Below are positions 1 through 9,433 of a stretch of DNA of 22,686 nt, piece after piece. The notes beneath the pieces were generated by a model that made no database searches, was not told the origin of the DNA, and saw only the letters and a list, made by a program, of their open reading frames with translations. Every line of letters starts with the position of its first letter. The first letter of the stretch is position 1. A program made the translations under genes and the position numbers. Source of the DNA: Fonsecaea monophora (Eukaryota; Ascomycota; Eurotiomycetes; Chaetothyriales; Herpotrichiellaceae); the NCBI RefSeq assembly GCF_001642475.1, contig NW_019174134.1, positions 1 to 22,686 of the forward strand. The letters are read 5' to 3'.

Positions 1-42
1 CCGTCGTTTTTCTTCCCTTAACGGACGGGCCCCCTTCCCGGG

Positions 43-73
43 TTTTTTTTTCTCGCCCCCCCCCCCCCCCCCC
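43..73. repeat. T9 and C18 homopolymer runs
   Basis: Nine T (43-51) are followed after CTCG by eighteen C (56-73). The helicase-like reading on the minus strand is recognisable up to about position 74 and is lost in the run. This is either a real junction or an assembly artefact at a contig end. Confidence 0.9.
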
Positions 74-1273
74 TTCGTGCAGAACCAGAGCTTGTTGGTA
101 ACGCCGCCGATTATGGTCTGGGACAAGTACGCGGACACGCTGCTCTTGGACTGTACCGGAGCGTTGGACGTCCACCGCTTGATGTTGTTGTTGTAGTTGA
201 AGTCTTCCTCAATCCCGCACTCATCGCACACGATGATGAGCCTCTCTTCTCAGCCAGCTTCATGACTGTGTCCGAGTCCGGCTGCACTTGGACGCCCTTC
301 CCGATGAGGTCTGTGACCGTCGTCCACTTGGCCCCCGGTGCCGAGTATGCGGTTGATGTTCAATCTCAACGCGTTATTGCTCTCCTGGCCGCTCGGGCCG
401 TAGGAAGATGATGACGCACGGGTTCATGGCCGGGTCTGTAAGCGCGTTCCCGATCCGCCACATGAAGTCGAGCTTCTGGTCGTCCCTGAGCAGGAGGAAG
501 AAGATGTTGTTCAGAACTTCGCGTTCAAGGTCGACGACGGCCCTCACGCGGGCACGGGAACGGGAACGGCATGATAATGAAGGGCGACGTCACGAACATG
601 TACATCCTCCCGTGCTCGTCCCCCCTTCTCGTGGTCGATCACGGTCTTGTGCGGCTTGGACTCCAAGATCGGCCCCCCCAGATTCGGACCTGACGGTGAA
701 CATCAGGAATATATCGAGAAGCGGACCACTGTTGACTGGGATACGGAGACTTGGACAGAGAGGAGCAACTGGTGAAGGAGTTTTGAGGCGGAGCGATGAC
801 CGGAAGTGACGAAGGCTGAGTGTCCTGGCTAGTAAGGTGAACGAGCCTGTACGTCCCAATGCACATACTCCTGGGTCAGGGGCGTGACCGGGAAAGCCAC
901 CCTGGTGGTGAGTAACGGGTGGAAGCCTCCTCAACGCGGCCGCGTAGTTGACTGGGGGGGCATTGATACCGGCCACGTCCGATAACTCCTGCGACGCCGT
1001 GGGCAGTCGGGACTCCATCTGCCACCACGAGGCCATCCTCCTGCAGTAGACGTAGTACGTGATGTCCTTGACCACGACGGAATTGGGCGTGATCGCCCAC
1101 CTGATTATCTGCTGGTCCTGGTCCGACCACTCGTTGAAGGCAGGGGCTCGAGCACGGGAAGTCGTCGAAAAAACCAGATTTTCCCTCCGTGCCTCTGTAT
1201 CGTCCATGGTGACGACCTCGTTGCTGTCCCCGTCGGCGGACACGACCGTCTCGGAGTCCGTAGTGTCGCTCAT
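74..1273 (-). pseudogene. SF3 (D5-like) viral replicative helicase, frame-broken and truncated
   Basis: Superfamily 3 helicases are ring ATPases that unwind DNA at the replication fork of many DNA viruses and some plasmids; none is a normal fungal housekeeping gene. Three motifs are visible on the minus strand in the right order. A Walker A-like GPSGQES lies at 379-399. A Walker B of hydrophobic residues followed by Asp-Glu has its DE at 220-225. Motif C, KRWTSNAP with the family's Thr-Ser-Asn, lies at 157-180. The likely start is the Met at 1271-1273, followed by an acidic region (SDTTDSETVV). The frame changes near 870, 700, 600, 540, 402 and 250, so it cannot encode one protein as it stands. 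The Walker A lysine is not present. The 3' end is lost in the C run at 56-73. A D5-type primase-helicase of a large DNA virus is the best fit; a plasmid or virus-like transposon helicase is an alternative. Confidence 0.8.
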
Positions 1274-1316
1274 GACCACGTAGTACCGATCGAACCTGTT
1301 CTGTACGCACTCGCAC

Positions 1317-3803
1317 ATGTGAACACGACCACTTCGATCGAGAACCCCGTGTCCGAGGGTCGTGAGCCGGCCATGTTGAGGCAACACCTGAAGACAAACG
1401 GTTGGAGAGGTCAACGAGTTGGTGGACGCGTACAGCAGCACGAGCGTCACCGACCTCGACCCGCGGTACACATTCGTGTAGGTCCCAGCTGTACACGCTA
1501 AAACATGAACATGGATGTGCACACGACCGTGTCGACGTAGACGGCGGCGGACAGCAACGTGTACATGAGGACGGATAGCACGGCGGCCGAGGTCGTCGAT
1601 GTGTCCGGGAACAGCTCCGTGGAGATGAAAGCGTACCCGCTCAGCGAGACCTGATCACCTGCGTGGTCGTGAACAAGGTCGTCGACACCAACAAGCTGCG
1701 CGCGCTGATGGGATATGGGGCTGGGTCATCATCTCGAGGCTGGATCGAGGACCCGAAGCTGAGTATGAGTATGAACTGGAGCAACAACCATCACCGATCG
1801 TCTCCTTCGGGCTCGGGAAGGGCAACCACGAGGGTGGTGGTCCTGACCACGGACATATACCCCTGGCCGTGGCCTGGCCCAGGAGATCATCGTGAATCTC
1901 GACTCGACTCGGACCACCTGGGTAGTGAGCGCGCCCGAGATCACCACGAAACATGAAAGCAGTTGGTCCGGTCCAGAAGTTGAGGGCCGTCTCGATCTCG
2001 GGGTGTATACAGCCTGCTCACGCCCAGGGGGCCTGGCCCAGGCATGAACCTGCCCCGGCGACCTGTCCTAGTTGTCGGTAGTCGGTCTGGACGTGGAAGT
2101 GAGCACGATCAACGATCAAGCGAGGGGACGGACGGTATGCCGCTGCCGCCACATGACCCCATCGATGGCATCAGCATCGTCACCACGAACGGGGGGTTTG
2201 GCACGACAAGGAGTTCGACGACAAAAGGAAAGGGGAGAACGAGAATTATAGATCTCTTGTCAAATATGAAGCTGATGGACAATGAGGTAAAGGGCGGGGG
2301 AAGAGACCCCCCCGGTAGCTGCGCTTGTGGCTAGGTAGCGTACACCCTCGATGAGCCCCGTATTGTTGCCCACAGATGCTTTTCCAGGGGTTGAGATTCT
2401 CCATTCTGAGCGTGCGGAAGAGGACATTTAACATTGTGCATTTGCCTAGGGTAAGGGTATGAGAAACCCAATCATTGGAAATCCGAGAACTGAGAAAGGA
2501 TCGCAGGCCTAGTCGATCGCCGTGAATGATGGGCGGAGGGGAGATTTCTAGAGGCAACCCTGGGTCCGCGGGCGGCTCACCGCCCCCACAAGTGCTGGAC
2601 CAGCACAAGTGGCTTGACAAGCGCATGAAAAAGACAAAGGAATCCAATCAAGGCGAGTTGGTGCTCCTGCGTAGTGCACATGTTCGGGCGTAGTGAACGA
2701 GATCGTATGGCCGGACGGGGGGCGCAACGTCAGCGTCATCCAAGGTGAACAGGAAACGAGGAGGCGAGCGACCAGGGCCTCCCTCGTACGACATCATCAG
2801 TCGAACTCGCTCTGCCCCACGACTTCGTGAACATCCAAAACGGCTTCCACTTCAACTCGCTGAGGGTATACTCTCTCGTCCGCCAGTGCGACCGACCACC
2901 CCGTGGTTGGCTACACGTTTCGAGGAGAGAGGCAAGCGGCTTGGGCAAACGTCGGAGTCGGCATCTTCTGGAGAAGCTCAATAACGGGACGATCGATGAT
3001 CGTCGACTTGATGTACACGGCCTGGGTCGGAGCCGACCAGCAATTGGCCGTCCCTCGCGAGCCCTTGCGGAGATGGCCGAGAGAGGTTCGACCTGCCGCC
3101 GAAGATGGACAGGGTGGCACAATGGCCGTCGAGGTCAGCGCCGACTGCGATGTGACGAACATCATTGAGTACAACGCCCAGGGACTCGGACCTGCTGCAC
3201 GTGTGGTTGGCCAAGAACATGCTCATGTGCGAGCGAGTGTCTGTGCATTTCTGGCGCGGGTGTGGCCCGGGGCACCATGTCCATGTGGGACGCCGTCGCC
3301 AAACAACAACGCCGCGCGGTCCTGATGTTTTCTGCCTGAAAGCAGTCCTCCGCCCTGTCCGTCGGCAAGATCCTAGACCTGAGCAGCTGGACACGTCCGT
3401 ATGACCGACGACAAGAAGTACGAGGGCGGGCGGCTTTCGTCGTGTCGCGCGCCCATCCCGGGACTGTTACGAGGGCGTTTGATCATGATCGACGGCAACT
3501 CCCCTTCACGGGCCGTTGATGGAAGCACCTATAGATATTCGTGGATAGGTAGGTGCGTGTCTCTGCACCGACGTTCGAAGCCCTGAAAGCCAAGAGGAGC
3601 GCTCCCCGATCGATCGACGTGGACCCGGAGAGGCTCGATCGAGTACGAAAAGGTGGTTTTGGAGCGCGGATATATGAGTGTAATCGTCATGAGGACCAAG
3701 TACCGTCCATCTCCGTCATGATCCAGGGCGAGGTCCACACACGCACTTGGGGCGCAATCATCTCCAGGCTCTCATCGACTTGAGGACGTACGCGAAGGAG
3801 TAA
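1317..3803 (+). pseudogene. Family B DNA polymerase, exonuclease part and start of palm, frame-broken and truncated
   Basis: This is a viral-type family B DNA polymerase (replicative polymerase with 3'-5' exonuclease). Exo I (Asp-Val-Glu in LDVEVST) is at 2090-2098, followed about 25 codons on by DPIDGISIVT. A segment like the Exo II neighbourhood (GRSMIVDLMY) is at 2987-3016. The Exo III tyrosine in EYNAQ is at 3170-3172, with its aspartate one base out of frame at 3183-3185. The KYEGGR element that precedes the palm is at 3416-3433, and a motif A-like MIDGNS has its Asp at 3491-3493. The last frame ends LIDLRTYAKE with TAA at 3801-3803. Motif B (Lys...Tyr-Gly) and motif C (Tyr-Gly-Asp-Thr-Asp) are absent, so it cannot be active. 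The start is uncertain: coding-like sequence begins near 1317, only about 45 bp from the divergent helicase start. At least seven frame changes are seen. The codon style matches the helicase. The cellular/NCLDV-like exonuclease layout argues against a mitochondrial-plasmid protein-primed enzyme. Confidence 0.8.
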
Positions 3804-3831
3804 GCGTCTGAGTACTCGGTAGGGGTTGATT

Positions 3832-3854
3832 GTTTTTTTCTTTTTTCCTTTTTT
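3832..3854. repeat. T-rich tract just after the polymerase break
   Basis: This is a 23-base tract of T broken only by single or paired C, beginning 29 bases after the stop codon of the truncated polymerase. It is the first of several low-complexity elements between 3830 and 4260. Confidence 0.8.
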
Positions 3855-3921
3855 GGGAATTATCATCAAGGATGATAACTCATTGTGATAGTGATGAACC
3901 CAGGAGAAAAAGGCTCGGTTC

Positions 3922-3939
3922 TGGCGCGAACCAGCGCCA
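3922..3939. repeat. Perfect 6-bp inverted repeat (hairpin)
   Basis: TGGCGC (3922-3927) and GCGCCA (3934-3939) are exact reverse complements around GAACCA. A second, overlapping hairpin is possible from GGTTC (3918-3922) and GAACC (3928-3932). Confidence 0.7.
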
Positions 3940-3947
3940 AGTAAACA

Positions 3948-4033
3948 CTAGGACTCACGCTAGGACTGACGCTGCCTCCTGATTAGGCCGAATTCGCCTG
4001 CATAATGTACAGGCAAAATGCGGCCTCCTGATT
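3948..4033. repeat. 12-mer tandem pair, then 49-bp-spaced direct repeats around a hairpin
   Basis: CTAGGACTCACG (3948-3959) is followed directly by CTAGGACTGACG (3960-3971). GCCTCCTGATT occurs at 3974-3984 and again at 4023-4033. Between those two copies, GCCTG (3996-4000) and CAGGC (4010-4014) form a stem. Such a layout is seen at replication origins and at mobile-element ends, but nothing here identifies which, if either. Confidence 0.7.
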
Positions 4034-4419
4034 GGTGCAAGGGACACAGGATCCTAGCACTTGAGACACCGTACGTGGAGGAGGGTAAGGAAGAGAGAGA
4101 GAGACAAGACGTGAGGGGAAATGCAGGGTGTGTACGAAAGAGGAAGGAAAAGGGAGAAAAGGGCAAGACAATGGGTATTCCTTACCGAGGAGCGTACGGT
4201 ATAAGGAGAGAGAGAGAAAGGACGTTGTCCCTTTTTCCCCTCTCTCCCCAAATTTATCCTCCTTGGTACTAGGTTGCCTAGCTAGTTGCCGCAGAACTCT
4301 TTTCCAAACCCTTACACTCATAACGTTATCGTTTTTTCTCAAACTTTTTTTCGTCATGGATATTGAAGGTGTGAAACCAACTGCATTGACATACCATGTC
4401 GACCAAGAATTACGTCCAG
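4034..4419. other. Purine-rich, low-complexity spacer
   Basis: The plus strand is strongly purine-rich at 4080-4230, with GA runs near 4093 and 4205, then pyrimidine-rich at 4228-4260. Open frames here are composition artefacts on both strands. No gene is seen before the 3' end of the minus-strand gene at 4420. Confidence 0.6.
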
Positions 4420-4980
4420 TTATTCATCTTCATGAGCCCCCCAAAGCTCGAGCAATCGAGATACAATAGCGAGACGTGCCTCCGCAACGTCAATATTCAG
4501 ACCATATCTCGTCTTGCGGGCACGAAGCTCGCTTTCAAGCTGCGGTGTCCGGTGCTTCCCCACCAACCCATCAATGCGGGCTGCGAAATCTTGCACAAGC
4601 AAGGGAATCGCGAGTTGTTGGAGTCCGCGCATAATCTCGGTACGAAGCTCTTTGTGCTTGTCCTTGCGCCGGCATGGTATCAAAAAATTGCAGGACTGCA
4701 ACGATTCTGCGTGTTTGAAATATCCATCGATAATGATCTGCGGATCGCATCCGGTCATCGCCCTCGTGCAGATTCTGAGCAGTTCCAGGAGTTCTTCCCT
4801 TGTCTGAAGATAAAGAAGATACAGCCTCGTTTTACGGATCTTTTCCTCAAACCCATCTAGGATATTCATCTTCTTCCATTCAAATTCTTGAAAAAGGAGA
4901 CGCGACCTATAGATGCGCCGGTTTTTGCTGGAGGTCGGAAGTCTTGTGCAGGAACCGCAACGCTCTACTGCTCCCCCCAT
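4420..4980 (-). CDS. Hypothetical helical protein, 186 residues
   Basis: No family is recognised. The frame is intact from a Met at 4980 to TAA at 4420, with a second possible start (Met 38) at 4869. From Met 38 the product is about 149 residues, rich in Leu, Arg, Lys and Glu, with predicted amphipathic helices (for example TREELLELLR) and a short Cys-containing stretch (RAMTGCDPQ). There is no signal peptide or membrane segment. It lies 212 bp downstream of the ATPase-like gene on the same strand, so the two could be neighbours in one locus, though fungal genes are normally transcribed singly. The acidic end (GAHEDE) is typical of a soluble protein. It could be the last exon of a larger gene, since no clear upstream regulatory signals are visible. 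Confidence 0.45.
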   Translation of the reverse strand: MGGAVERCGSCTRLPTSSKNRRIYRSRLLFQEFEWKKMNILDGFEEKIRKTRLYLLYLQTREELLELLRICTRAMTGCDPQIIIDGYFKHAESLQSCNFLIPCRRKDKHKELRTEIMRGLQQLAIPLLVQDFAARIDGLVGKHRTPQLESELRARKTRYGLNIDVAEARLAIVSRLLELWGAHEDE

Positions 4981-5192
4981 CCCTCTCCACCGAGACGATC
5001 ATTTCGCCATGTCGAACGAACCGACTGTTCGCCCCTCCCCAGCCACCAGATCAGTCGAAGCCATATCCGACGGGCGCACACAAAAGGGATTTGGACACCC
5101 GCTTGTATGGAGCGAAGCTGTTACCTTTCGTCTCTTGGGCCCGATGAAGACACAGAATTGCAAAAAAAACAACTGAACGATCCGAGTTCACT

Positions 5193-6161
5193 TCAGTCAT
5201 AGAACAACTTCAGGTAATTCGGCGGCCAGCGGATCCTGTTCGTCAATTTATTCTTCCACCTCCTTAGTTCGTCAGGATCAGCATCATATCCTTCGTCATG
5301 AAACACGTACATGGCGTGATCCGTCGCATCATGTATCGCCTGCACGACAATCGAGTCGTATGCCGCCGATGTTTTCCACTCCTTTAATCTCGCCTTCTCA
5401 ACCACATCGAGAAAGACTTCCCATTCGGCTCTACTCAACAGCACCCCCTCTCTTGGGAAAATGTGAAAGAGATGAGGTTCGCCTTTCCAGTCAATCTTTT
5501 CGTCAAAAAGGTTTTTATGAGCTTCGTAGCGCTCATGATTTTGAAATTCTGTCTTGATCTTGTCGTGGAAGGGCGGCCACTTGGGAGGCAGGCCAATCTT
5601 GGTGATCTTGCCGTTTTGAATAATTTCTGCCGCGTTGACGAAACGGACGAGTGGGCATTTCTTTGAAGTTTCGTAAAGAAAGGATGTGCTGTGCGAGGTT
5701 GCCACGATGACCAGATGGCTGTTTTTGGTATTGGCGATCTCATTCAATTTGTCCATCATTTCGCGTGCGATGCCGCAGCTTGGCCTTTGAATTTCATCCA
5801 GATAGCCTGAAACCGGATCGAGACAGAGGGAAAAGATGAACACATTCGTTTCTTCAACTCTTCCTTGTTTGACCCAACGGAGGCCTTGATCATCCAGAAG
5901 CGGAGGCATTTTGCCGAACATCCTGTTGTTTTGCTTGTTATCACCATGAAACAGTGGCCTTTGCTCCATCAATAAATAGTCGGGCCTGGCTTTGGTTGCC
6001 GCGTAGCGATGGAGATTTTCATTTCGTCGGCCGTGCAACTGGCGGTGTAAGGAGAATTGCATCAAACCACGTACGTGTGTATGCCTCGGTCGCGCCCTGC
6101 GAACTTTCGTCATGCGAAGTTGTGCTGGAACTTTTGACGGCATCGGTGTGTGACGTGGCAA
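5193..6161 (-). CDS. P-loop ATPase-like protein (SMC/OLD-type C-terminal half), 322 residues
   Basis: The intact frame of 322 codons is far longer than chance allows here. Residues 107-115 (VFIFSLCLD) resemble a Walker B strand, and residues 150-157 (LVIVATSH) resemble the strand and histidine switch of ABC/SMC/OLD-family ATPases, which normally read T[ST]HS. About 30 helical residues lie between them, as in those families. The usual Walker B glutamate is not evident, and no Walker A (GxxxxGK[ST]) is present in this frame. It is therefore either the 3' exon of a larger ATPase gene or a decayed copy. The C-terminal 110 residues are charged and aromatic (ending YLKLFYD) and match nothing I recognise. 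Residues before about 60 are Arg/His-rich and look like non-coding read-through, so the real start may be the Met at residue 65 (codon at about 5967-5969) or a splice acceptor. The stop is at 5193. Confidence 0.5.
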   Translation of the reverse strand: MPRHTPMPSKVPAQLRMTKVRRARPRHTHVRGLMQFSLHRQLHGRRNENLHRYAATKARPDYLLMEQRPLFHGDNKQNNRMFGKMPPLLDDQGLRWVKQGRVEETNVFIFSLCLDPVSGYLDEIQRPSCGIAREMMDKLNEIANTKNSHLVIVATSHSTSFLYETSKKCPLVRFVNAAEIIQNGKITKIGLPPKWPPFHDKIKTEFQNHERYEAHKNLFDEKIDWKGEPHLFHIFPREGVLLSRAEWEVFLDVVEKARLKEWKTSAAYDSIVVQAIHDATDHAMYVFHDEGYDADPDELRRWKNKLTNRIRWPPNYLKLFYD

Positions 6162-7609
6162 TCAGGTTCAGGCCGGCTCGGCGCGAAAGGCTTGTGTGCC
6201 ATTGGCGAGGTTTCTTGTTGAGGCATGAGGCGCCAGGCGCCGACCGCTTCACTTTAGTAAAACCTTTTTCAGGGTATTGGTTCCTGAAAAAGGCAACCTC
6301 TGGGCCAAGCCGATAGCGCGGTGGCTGCCTGGCCCCTGTCTCATGCCAGCTGACCCGCCTGGCCGCTGGAGCCTGTCGGTGCCTATGTGGTATGTGGGTC
6401 GGGACTGCGGGTTCTGGGCAGTGTCGGTCCTCGCGTTCAAGGCGTCTGCGGGCGGCGTATTGAACCAGCCGTCTGCTCTTTGCCAGATGCAAAACACGTC
6501 ATCCTTCAGTCATGTTCGTTTGCAACGTTGATCTGCCGGTATGACCAGACGCCGTTCTGATCGCGAGACCCATTCTGGTGACCAGGGCCGGAGAAATCAT
6601 CAGGAGAGGGAAGAGGTTGTATCTGTACCGGACAGAGGTGACGGATGCTCTATCGATGAAGATGCTCCCGTCGAGGATGAACTGCAATCCGATACAGAAC
6701 ACCTGAATTTGCTTGATTATGAGCACCCTCGACGTTATCTGAAGCATGGGAACGCCCCGGACACGATCCTTCTTGCAACTCTAATACTGTTTCATCTTCG
6801 GCGCACCATCCGCCACGGGATTACTCCGTTAGGATTCGGTGGTTGAAGTCTATTGGGATCATATTTCTGTTCAGTCCGTTCGACTTGGGCATCATATGTC
6901 TGAATGCGAATGCGATATGACGCTTGTTGAATTGGATCCTCGAGCTCCCCTGTGCTCTTTGTGTCTAATCCGAGACCGATGAGGCGGCGGTGGTGCAACA
7001 AGACGTGTGCTTGTTCCCAGTCAATACCGGATTGTAGCTGGGCACTTCTGGTTTTCCTCGTCCTTCGAACTCCGGAGAACGATTCAGGTTTCCGTTTTGG
7101 CAACGACTGTTCATCCCGGGGAAGAACAGATGGAAGTAGAAATGAGCAATTTGTCGATGAGGATGATGAGACTTTGGATTGGCAAGTCTGGAAACAATTT
7201 TACTCAGCCGGGCAGCAGTGCCTTTGAGCGGTATGGACCGTAGGGCGTCGAGAAATAATCGTCTGAGATAGAATTTATGCCGTCAACAGAAATCAGAATC
7301 ATTTCTGATTTGAGTTGAAAAGAATTTCCTGCGTTCGTTGATTTGTTGCGGCACCGGCTTTTCTGAGGATACATATCTTCGATCTGATTTGCTGTCAACA
7401 CTCGACCTTAGAAGTCGTCAGGGATAATACTGACGAGAAAATGGCGAAACTTCTCTGGACTGATCTCTTGCGGTGCTCTGGGGAACAGCCTCCGCGGACC
7501 ATGCTCTTCCTGTGGCGCGGCTTCGCTGCGCTGTGAGTACAAACGAGTCCTCGGATAAGGACGACGTTCAAGAACGCACGCCAATCAACCTCGTTATTTT
7601 GAACCCCTT
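6162..7609. other. No recognised gene
   Basis: Only frames of about 150 residues or less occur, at the length expected by chance. The most coding-like are on the minus strand: 6499-6747 (hydrophobic, ILDGSIFIDRASV) and 6792-7103 (basic, containing SGIDWEQAHVLL). A Walker A missing from the neighbouring ATPase-like gene was looked for on the minus strand at 6160-6500 and not found. A pyrimidine-rich CTTTCAG at about 7604-7610 could be a plus-strand splice acceptor. Confidence 0.5.
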
Positions 7610-7807
7610 TCAGTCTTCATCCGGAGACGACGATGTCGGTTGCCGGCAGGAACATATGGGTCGACCGAGCTTGACGAACTCGCTGAGATGAAATCCGCCA
7701 ACTCCCCTAAATTACTTCCCAACCCCCCCAACGCATCTCAACTCACCCTTGATGCCGGTAGAAATGTCACATGGGATGGAGAAGACGCAGCAGCCTCCTC
7801 TCGCTGA
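7610..7807 (+). other. Coding-like segment, possible exon
   Basis: After the CTTTCAG acceptor-like sequence, one plus-strand frame stays open to TGA at 7805-7807. From about 7664 its composition is protein-like: TELDELAEMK, a Pro/Asn-rich linker, then NVTWDGEDAA at 7763-7792. The last element is weakly like the VTWDGPDDP box that precedes the first membrane helix of fungal MFS drug transporters, but no membrane helix follows. The function is not assigned. Confidence 0.25.
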
Positions 7808-8205
7808 GCGTACGAGCCAATATCGTCGTAGTGGCGGTCTCCTTGATAGTGAAAAGATAGTGCCACCGTATGGAGTCAAATTCTGCGGTACCCAGATGTC
7901 GTTTCGGCCAACTGTGAGACACAGCAGGACCTCCGTCACAGGCACCAATGATTGGGTGGCCTGAATGAATTGATAATGCTCTGCAGGGCGGCCCAACCGC
8001 TGCGGTTCCATGCCAGAGAATGTCGCCGTTGTAGTACTATGGTGATGAGTTGTTTTTCTCTTTGATATCGAGCTTGATCGAGGTACATCTGCCAAAGATT
8101 GTATTCGTCGAGGGGATGTAAAGGACGTGTCCACAGGACCGAGTAAAGAAACTAGTTGTCGACGAACTACTGTAGGTTCCTGTTCCTGACGCCCGACCCG
8201 GCACC
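7808..8205. other. No recognised gene
   Basis: A 140-residue minus-strand frame (7712-8134) overlaps the segment above. It has low-complexity Ser/Thr/His stretches, so I regard it as chance. Nothing else was seen. Confidence 0.4.
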
Positions 8206-8411
8206 CTATTGAATTAATGTCTTGTGTAGTTCGATGTCATCCTTGTTGCAGACCTCTGGGATCTCAGCATCAGCCAGAAGGGCGTTAAGGATATATGCTC
8301 AAAGGTGTGGTTGTGGTCGTTGATGTCGCCGAGGAGTTCGCGGGTCTCTTTGTAGGAGCCACGCAGGTATTTTAGACGCGCAGGAGGGGCATTGATGGAA
8401 GATACTTCCAC
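8206..8411 (-). pseudogene. Coding-like C-terminal segment with one frameshift
   Basis: Two minus-strand frames in series read like one helical C-terminus. From 8411 to about 8299 it contains LKYLRGSYKETRELLGDIND. Then, one base out of frame, 8298 to the TAG at 8206-8208 contains ILNALLADAEIPEVCNKDD and ends TLIQ. The switch lies near 8299. Both parts have the even charge pattern of soluble helices. The family is not recognised. The single shift could be a sequence error. Confidence 0.35.
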
Positions 8412-8449
8412 GTTCCCCTATGCTGTCAGTATGCCTCAGGGGGTGCCTT

Positions 8450-9433
8450 TCACTGGTTTTCTTGAAAAGGCGCAAGAGATGCTGGCGACCCAGACGACCG
8501 ATGGAAACAACACGATAAACTCTTCAATACGGTGCACCCTCGACCAAATTTGTATGGAGACCTCTGCGGAGAATCAAGGCGCCAGTGACGTGTAGAGGGG
8601 TGTAATAAAGTTTCTCCGTAATTGATGACTTCAGGAGGGCATCCAAATGCCTTTCTCTGTGTGCGCTGCTCACGCGCAGCAGCCTCGTCAAGGGAACACC
8701 TAAAGAGGTTTCCCACTGCGGTCTGGATGCGGAAGATGGATTGGGAAGTGGCAGCTCGGTAATGCGAGATTTCGGTGTCAGGACCGCCTCCAATTGCGTT
8801 CCACGAACGGTCAGGTCGAATTTGAATCACCTCCGCTTGACGGGAGTGAAGCCGGAACGAACAACTTGGACAAATCCGGTCACCGGGTGGAATAGCGTTT
8901 ATGCGATCGGGACGTTTCCCAAGTCGTTCAGCGAGCTGAATGCCGAGGAGACGGAGGAGCTGGCCAACATCTCCGTACTCTTCCTTCCATTCGTATTTCG
9001 CCGCATCGTGGGACCAGTTGCTGGTTGCGTGTCTGCTGACCAGAACCTCATCAGCACCATCGTTTTCTTCAGCCACGACTTCCTGGCTTGGGGCCGCATG
9101 AAGGATCCCGACAAAGCGATGCTGCTTGGGACTTGGAAGGACGCTGGTTGTCCTGGCGTCCATGATCTCTGCGTTTGATATATCCGACAATGTCGAGTTC
9201 TTTTTTCTCCGCGTCTCTTTCCATGTGTTGCGTGTTTTCTCTTCTTCACAAGACTTTCTGGGTGGCGACAGGTCAAGTATAGCTCTTTCTGCTAGGCTAT
9301 GACTGCGCCTATTGCAGCCGTAGTCATGGCTGGCACGAAGGTCCAGCCGTCTCGATTTCTGAGATGTTGTACCACCAACCGAACAAAAGAAAAAACCGAA
9401 CGAGGGCGTTTGTTTGGATACACACACACGCAC
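8450..9433 (-). CDS. Hypothetical protein, 327 residues open
   Basis: This is one of the longest uninterrupted frames in the window and is unlikely by chance. Residues before about 88 are basic and look untranslated; a more natural start is the internal Met at about residue 91 (codon near 9163), giving about 237 residues. The following stretch is acidic and charged, with YEWKEEYGDVG in the middle, vaguely like the N-terminal tail of some fungal DEAD-box helicases. No helicase motif (GxGKT, DEAD, SAT) follows. The rest is Arg/Ser/Ile-rich without a recognisable domain. The opposite strand also has a 145-residue frame (8741-9178), which I treat as its shadow. Function unknown. Confidence 0.35.
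   Translation of the reverse strand: MRVCVSKQTPSFGFFFCSVGGTTSQKSRRLDLRASHDYGCNRRSHSLAERAILDLSPPRKSCEEEKTRNTWKETRRKKNSTLSDISNAEIMDARTTSVLPSPKQHRFVGILHAAPSQEVVAEENDGADEVLVSRHATSNWSHDAAKYEWKEEYGDVGQLLRLLGIQLAERLGKRPDRINAIPPGDRICPSCSFRLHSRQAEVIQIRPDRSWNAIGGGPDTEISHYRAATSQSIFRIQTAVGNLFRCSLDEAAAREQRTQRKAFGCPPEVINYGETLLHPSTRHWRLDSPQRSPYKFGRGCTVLKSLSCCFHRSSGSPASLAPFQENQ

Noticed and set aside
876..1496. 206-residue minus-strand frame
   Set aside because: Arg/Val/His-rich shadow of the overlapping helicase and polymerase frames in GC-rich DNA.
590..1522. Single 310-residue minus-strand protein
   Set aside because: Only the middle part matches the helicase N-terminal region; the ends are out-of-frame read-through of the broken helicase gene and antisense of the polymerase start.
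4085..4260. Protein-coding frames in the GA-rich stretch
   Set aside because: Arg/Glu/Gly or Ser/Leu/Phe-rich translations on both strands are direct results of the purine bias.
6019..6492. N-terminal half of the ATPase-like protein on minus
   Set aside because: No GxxxxGK[ST] or other motif in any minus frame; the 157-residue length is expected by chance in a window this size.
8741..9178. 145-residue plus-strand gene
   Set aside because: Antisense to the longer 327-residue minus frame and without a recognisable domain, though either could be wrong.
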